Of a stretch of 7,866 bases of DNA, positions 4,458 to 7,866 are shown piece after piece. Origin of the DNA: RUG11198 sp964600615 (lineage in GTDB: Bacteria > Bacillota_I > Bacilli_A > RF39 > UBA660); the NCBI GenBank assembly GCA_964600615.1, contig CAZRJK010000031.1, forward strand, positions 1 through 7,866, read 5' to 3'. The notes beneath the pieces were generated by a model. It made no database searches. It worked only from the letters and a program-made list of their open reading frames with translations, and was not told the DNA's origin. Made by a program: the position numbers and the translations under genes. Positions within the stretch are counted from its first letter, which is position 1, and each line of letters opens with the position of its first letter.

Positions 4458-5978
4458 CTATCTTTTTTTATGTTGATTGTCTTGCTCTATATTATAAAAC
4501 TCTCTAAAATTTTTAGATAATTCACTAAAAAAGCCATAAGTCTTAGGACAATAATGAGCTAAATTATTAGGGTAAGCAACATAACAAGAAAAAGCAGAAG
4601 CAAAATAATCGGAACTATCACTAATATTATTCATAACCTTAAGATTATCTACATTAAATTCAGTAGTCTTAGTAAAGTTATCTTTTTCTTCATCATAAAT
4701 AGATTGAAATAAATTACTATTACTATAACATCCAGAATTAATACCATCCAAAAAATGACCTAATTCATGAAGTAATGTATCTCTAGATAGTCTATAAGAA
4801 AACTCCTCCTTAGACAACCCCTTACTACTATCAGGATATTTATTATAATAATCATCTCGAGAAACGCCTTCAACAAAAATTGTATTTATATCAGAAGCAA
4901 GATAACCAGAAATAGACGAATTTACAGCCTCTCCATTGTTTTTAGATACAGCATCTGCTGAATTCTTTCCTTCCATTATTATTACTCTTAAATTAAAATC
5001 TTCAAAAAAAGCCTTAAAACCAGAATCAATATTCTTTAACACATAATATAAGGAATCAAGATATTTAGGATTTCCTACCTTTTCATAAGAACATCCCAAA
5101 TAATCATCACCAGAAGTTTCAATCTTAGTAGGACTAGTAGAAAGTAAAGAATTTAAAACAAGATCTGCTTCTGCCTTTGTTTCTGCTTCATTTAATTCTT
5201 GATTATTATTAATTTGATTCATATCATCACTTTCATTATAAGAAGTATCTTCTTCTACGTTATATTCCACTCTTAAATCCTTTTCTAACATTTTAAAATA
5301 ATTATAAGTATCAGGGCAATATTTTAATAAACTATCAGGATAAGAAACATAACAAGAAAAAGCAGTAGCAAAATATTCAGAACTATTCCTAATATTATTT
5401 CTAATTCCTAAATTATCAACATTATACTCAGTAGTCTTAGTAAAATTATCAACTTCTTTCACATAAATAGATTGAAATAAATCAGTACTACTATAATCAA
5501 AATCAGTAATACCATCTATAAAATGTCCAAGTTCGTGAAGTAATGTATCTCTTGAAATTCTATATGAAAATTCTTCTAAAGATAATCCTTTGCTGCTTTC
5601 TGGATATTTATCATAATAATCTTCACGAATAACACTTTCCACATAAATAGTATTTAAATCGTTATCTGCAAATCCAGTAATTGCAAAATCAATAGATTCT
5701 ATATTATTTTCATACATAGCTTCCGCAGAATATTCGCCTTCCATAATTATTACTCGCAAATTATTAGCCTCAAAGTAAGCCTTAAAACCAGGTTCAATAT
5801 TATTTAATATATCATATAATTCATCAAGAAATTCTGGCTCGCCCATTCTTTCATAAGAACATCCCAAATAATCATCATTAGAAGCTTTAACTTTCATAGG
5901 ACTAGTAGCAAGTAAAGCACTTAATATAAGTGCAACTTCTGCCTTTTTTAATTTCTTCTTAATATTAAATTGCTTCAT
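4458..5978 (-). CDS. Secreted tandem-domain M34-like (anthrax lethal factor / PPEP-type) metallopeptidase
   Basis: This 506-aa protein has a Sec signal peptide: Lys-rich start, hydrophobic core about 15-26, likely cut after VKA at residue 32. Two copies of one domain follow with a constant offset of 256 residues. Each contains DTLLHELGHF(I/L)DG, with the zinc site at His148-Glu149-His152 in copy 1 and His404-Glu405-His408 in copy 2. Later each carries (E/D)YFA(T/S)AFSCY, matching the (E)FFAEAF helix that supplies the third ligand in lethal factor and Pro-Pro endopeptidases. That residue is Glu201 in copy 1 but Asp457 in copy 2, so copy 2 may be weak or inactive. Each copy has three matching cysteines (40/209/221 and 296/465/477). 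A charged linker, about 241-266, joins them. The start has AGGAG 7 bases upstream, overlapping the Tex TAG, so co-transcription with Tex is likely. The target is unknown; secreted PPEPs cut adhesins, which is only a family-based guess. No strong terminator follows. Confidence 0.85.
   Translation of the reverse strand: MKQFNIKKKLKKAEVALILSALLATSPMKVKASNDDYLGCSYERMGEPEFLDELYDILNNIEPGFKAYFEANNLRVIIMEGEYSAEAMYENNIESIDFAITGFADNDLNTIYVESVIREDYYDKYPESSKGLSLEEFSYRISRDTLLHELGHFIDGITDFDYSSTDLFQSIYVKEVDNFTKTTEYNVDNLGIRNNIRNSSEYFATAFSCYVSYPDSLLKYCPDTYNYFKMLEKDLRVEYNVEEDTSYNESDDMNQINNNQELNEAETKAEADLVLNSLLSTSPTKIETSGDDYLGCSYEKVGNPKYLDSLYYVLKNIDSGFKAFFEDFNLRVIIMEGKNSADAVSKNNGEAVNSSISGYLASDINTIFVEGVSRDDYYNKYPDSSKGLSKEEFSYRLSRDTLLHELGHFLDGINSGCYSNSNLFQSIYDEEKDNFTKTTEFNVDNLKVMNNISDSSDYFASAFSCYVAYPNNLAHYCPKTYGFFSELSKNFREFYNIEQDNQHKKR
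4491..5177 (-). repeat. Tandem intragenic repeat, copy 2 (period 768 bp)
   Basis: This encodes residues 268-496, the second peptidase domain, and includes at 5112-5177 a decayed copy of the signal peptide. It aligns without gaps to 5259-5945 at an offset of 768 bases. For example, the 29 bases at 5081-5109 are identical to those at 5849-5877. Confidence 0.9.
5259..5945 (-). repeat. Tandem intragenic repeat, copy 1 (period 768 bp)
   Basis: This encodes residues 12-240: the working signal peptide from KAEVALILSALL onward and the first peptidase domain. It matches 4491-5177 across its whole length. By eye the two protein copies are about 60% identical. Confidence 0.9.
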
Positions 5979-5988
5979 CTAATCACTC

Positions 5989-7866
5989 CTATTCAGGTTT
6001 AATTAAAGTTAAACTAACCTTCTCTTTTTCTAAATTAATATCATCTACATAACAAGTAACTATATCACCAACATTAACAACATCCATAGGATGCTTTATA
6101 TATTCTTTAGTAAGTTTAGATATGTGTGCAAGACCATCATCATGAAGACCTATATCAATAAAAGCACCAAAATCAACTACATTTCTAACTGTACCTTGTA
6201 ATTCCATGCCTCTCTTTAAATCATTAATAGTAAGGATATTACTTTTAAGTAAAGGCTTAGTAAAATCATCACGGAAATCCCTATTAGGTTGCTTTAAACA
6301 TTTGATAATATCTTCTAAAGTATAATGATCTACATTATGTTCTTTAGAATACCATTCTATATCAACAGAATTTAATTTACTTATTAATTCATCACTACCA
6401 ATATCTTTTACAGAGCATCCTAAATTCTTAAGTAAATCTAAAGTAATATTATAACTTTCAGGATGTATAGGAGTAATATCCAAAACATTATCTCCATCTA
6501 TTACTCTCATAAAACCAATAGATTGCTCGTAAACTTTATCTGATAATAATTTCTTTTTTAACAATTCTTCTCTAGATAATATCTTTCCATGTTCTTCTCT
6601 ATAATTAATAATCTTATTAATAGTAGTCTTAGTAAGACCAGAAATATATTTCAATATTGAAGGACTAGCTGTATTAACATTGACACCTACTGAGTTAACA
6701 GCCTTACTAACCACGAAATCCAAAGATTCATTCAACTTCTTTTGATTAACATCATGCTGATATTGACCTACACCAATACTCTTAGGATCTATCTTAACAA
6801 GTTCATTTAATGGATCTTGTAATCTTCTTCCTATACTAATAGCACTTCTTTCTTCTACTACTAAATCAGGGAACTCACTAATCGCAAGAGGACTAGCAGA
6901 ATATACAGAAGCCCCAGCTTCACTAACAATTATATATTCTACCTTTTTATCCTTATATTCTTGACAAACCTCTGCCACTAGCTTTTCACTCTCACGAGAA
7001 GCAGTACCATTGCCAACAGCAATAATATCAATATTATATTTCTTAATTAAATCCTTAATAATATTCTTAGCTTCATCCCACTTATTATGAGGTTCATGAG
7101 GATATATCTTACTAATATTTAATATCTTAGAAGTAGCATCTATTACCGCTAACTTACAACCAGTTCTAAAAGCAGGATCAAATCCTAATACTATCTTATC
7201 CTTCATAGGAGGAGTTAATAATAACTTTTCTAAATTCTCCCCAAATAATTCAATAGCCCCATTCTCGGCTTTTTCCTTTAAATCAGCTCTAACTTCTCTT
7301 TCTACACTAGGAAATATCAATCTCTTAAAACTATCTCTAATAGCATCTTTTACTAATTCTACAACAGGAGATTTATCATTTTTAATAATCTTTTTATCAA
7401 ACCAAGCTAAAACATAATCAATATCAATATCAATACTAACACTAAGTATTCCTTCGGCTTCTCCTCTATCCATAGCAAGTATTCTATGAGACTTAACATA
7501 TTTTATTTTCTCGCTTCTATCATAATACATCTCATATATTTTCTTCTCATCTAAATTATCATCAATAGCTTTCTTCTTAATTTTAGATACAATAGTACCA
7601 TAATTCATCATATTAAATCTCAAATATTTCCTATAACTAGCATTATCACTAATCCATTCTGCTATTATATATTTTGCCCCTTGTATAGCATCTTCTACAC
7701 TATTAACATTCTCATTAAGATATTTAGAAGCCACACCATTAATATCAATATCCATAGGAAAACTCATAATAACCTTAGCCAAAGGCTCTAAACCATTCTT
7801 AATAGCTTCTGTAGCTTTAGCATCAGTCCTTCCAAAGAACACCCAGGACTGATCTCCTTCAGAATG
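5989..7866 (-). CDS. tex: Tex, S1 RNA-binding transcription accessory protein (5'-truncated by a chimeric end)
   Basis: Tex is a conserved cytoplasmic nucleic-acid-binding protein of the Spt6-like type. Numbering from the GTG at 7842 (617 aa), domains run as follows: part of the helical N-terminal region (about 9-210); a YqgF/RNase-H-like domain with LGFDPAFRTGCKLAVID at 219-235 and VGNGTASRESE at 277-287; the signature IVSEAGASVYSASPLA at 305-320 and GVGQYQHDV at 357-365; a helix-hairpin-helix part at about 382-427 (SVGVNVNTASP); and an S1 domain at about 546-615 (GTVRNVVDFGAFIDIG...GLAHISKL). Full Tex proteins are about 700-720 residues, so roughly 100 N-terminal residues are missing. Bacterial Tex sequence is recognisable from KATEAIKNGLEPLAKVI onward, about 7818 downwards. 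The frame stays open to the window edge, but the extra codons (SEGDQSWVFFGRTDA) are not Tex and look retrotransposon-derived. GTG at 7842 is therefore not a real start. The stop TAG is 10 bases before the M34-like gene. Confidence 0.92.
   Translation of the reverse strand, partial: HSEGDQSWVFFGRTDAKATEAIKNGLEPLAKVIMSFPMDIDINGVASKYLNENVNSVEDAIQGAKYIIAEWISDNASYRKYLRFNMMNYGTIVSKIKKKAIDDNLDEKKIYEMYYDRSEKIKYVKSHRILAMDRGEAEGILSVSIDIDIDYVLAWFDKKIIKNDKSPVVELVKDAIRDSFKRLIFPSVEREVRADLKEKAENGAIELFGENLEKLLLTPPMKDKIVLGFDPAFRTGCKLAVIDATSKILNISKIYPHEPHNKWDEAKNIIKDLIKKYNIDIIAVGNGTASRESEKLVAEVCQEYKDKKVEYIIVSEAGASVYSASPLAISEFPDLVVEERSAISIGRRLQDPLNELVKIDPKSIGVGQYQHDVNQKKLNESLDFVVSKAVNSVGVNVNTASPSILKYISGLTKTTINKIINYREEHGKILSREELLKKKLLSDKVYEQSIGFMRVIDGDNVLDITPIHPESYNITLDLLKNLGCSVKDIGSDELISKLNSVDIEWYSKEHNVDHYTLEDIIKCLKQPNRDFRDDFTKPLLKSNILTINDLKRGMELQGTVRNVVDFGAFIDIGLHDDGLAHISKLTKEYIKHPMDVVNVGDIVTCYVDDINLEKEKVSLTLIKPE
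7813..7866 (-). mobile_element. Fragment of ruminant BovB (RTE LINE) retrotransposon, probable host-derived chimeric end
   Basis: On the minus strand these 54 bases encode SEGDQSWVFFGRTDAKA. From memory this matches, with few differences, the conserved C-terminal part of the BovB open reading frame found in thousands of copies in cattle, sheep and goat (SEGDQPW.FFG.NDAKAE...). The DNA segments GGAGATCAGTCCTGGGTGTT and TTCTTTGGAAGGACTGATGC look like mammalian repeat DNA and are richer in G and C than the rest of the window. The change to bacterial Tex occurs in or near AAAGCT (7813-7818), a short stretch that fits both sequences. A library or assembly chimera in a ruminant gut metagenome is the simplest explanation. 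I could not run a repeat search. Confidence 0.8.

Noticed and set aside
5859..5867. Lipobox-like LGC at residues 38-40 of the M34-like protein
   Set aside because: The cysteine is well over ten residues past the hydrophobic core, and the same LGC recurs in the second copy as part of the mature domain. It is a conserved domain residue, not a lipidation site.
250..5991. Recoding of TGA, suggested by all visible stops being TAA or TAG
   Set aside because: The tryptophan codons I checked in the HExxH protein and Tex are TGG. Eight stops without TGA is plausible by chance in AT-rich DNA.
7840..7842. GTG as the start of Tex
   Set aside because: It lies inside the retrotransposon-like segment and ~100 residues short of the normal Tex N-terminus. 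The frame is simply open to the window edge.
1..7866. CRISPR array, toxin-antitoxin pair or integrase gene
   Set aside because: No regularly spaced short repeats and no proteins with such motifs are visible on either strand.

Overview
The window is AT-rich, tightly packed bacterial DNA. Almost everything is on the minus strand, genes carry AGGAG/GGGGGAGG-type ribosome sites and intrinsic hairpin terminators, and all tryptophans I checked are TGG, so the standard code fits. Together with the protein types (Tex, a GH3 NagZ-like enzyme, a peptidoglycan-binding domain, lysine-rich proteins), this points to an uncultured low-GC Firmicute (Bacillota; gut Bacilli or RF39/Erysipelotrichales-like). 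I cannot name the species. The last ~54 bases are not bacterial: from memory they match the 3' coding end of the ruminant BovB (RTE) retrotransposon. This suggests a metagenome contig from a ruminant gut sample with a host-derived chimeric end.

Layout from left to right. At 1-223 (+) lies the C-terminal end of a peptidoglycan-binding-domain protein, converging on a bidirectional terminator (223-251). At 250-1274 (-) there is a two-gene operon: a four-helix membrane protein with a His/Cys metal-site tail, translationally coupled to a small lysine-rich protein. At 1368-2288 (-) is a leaderless HExxH/ExxxE putative metallopeptidase between two hairpin terminators. At 2375-2857 (-) is a small cysteine-rich protein with a very clear promoter and Shine-Dalgarno site. 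At 3017-4114 (-) is a GH3 beta-N-acetylhexosaminidase (NagZ type). At 4296-4370 (-) is tRNA-Gly(GCC) with a perfect -35/-10 promoter and encoded CCA.

The tRNA 3' end plus its terminator is duplicated imperfectly on the far side of the GH3 gene (2952-2990 versus 4266-4305). The GH3 gene therefore looks like a small cassette inserted at the tRNA 3' end, or the product of a local duplication.

At 4458-5978 (-) is a secreted protein made of two ungapped tandem copies (256 residues per period) of an anthrax-lethal-factor/PPEP-like (M34) metallopeptidase domain. The second copy still carries a decayed internal signal peptide and has Asp where the third zinc ligand (Glu) is expected. It follows the Tex transcription accessory protein gene (5989 to about 7818, -) by 10 bases and is probably co-transcribed with it. 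The Tex gene lacks its N-terminal part because of the chimeric junction at about 7813-7818.

Functionally, several products relate to the cell envelope or extracellular proteolysis (PG-binding protein, NagZ, secreted M34-like protein). The Zn-tail membrane protein, the lysine-rich protein, the intracellular HExxH protein and the Cys-rich protein have no function I can assign.
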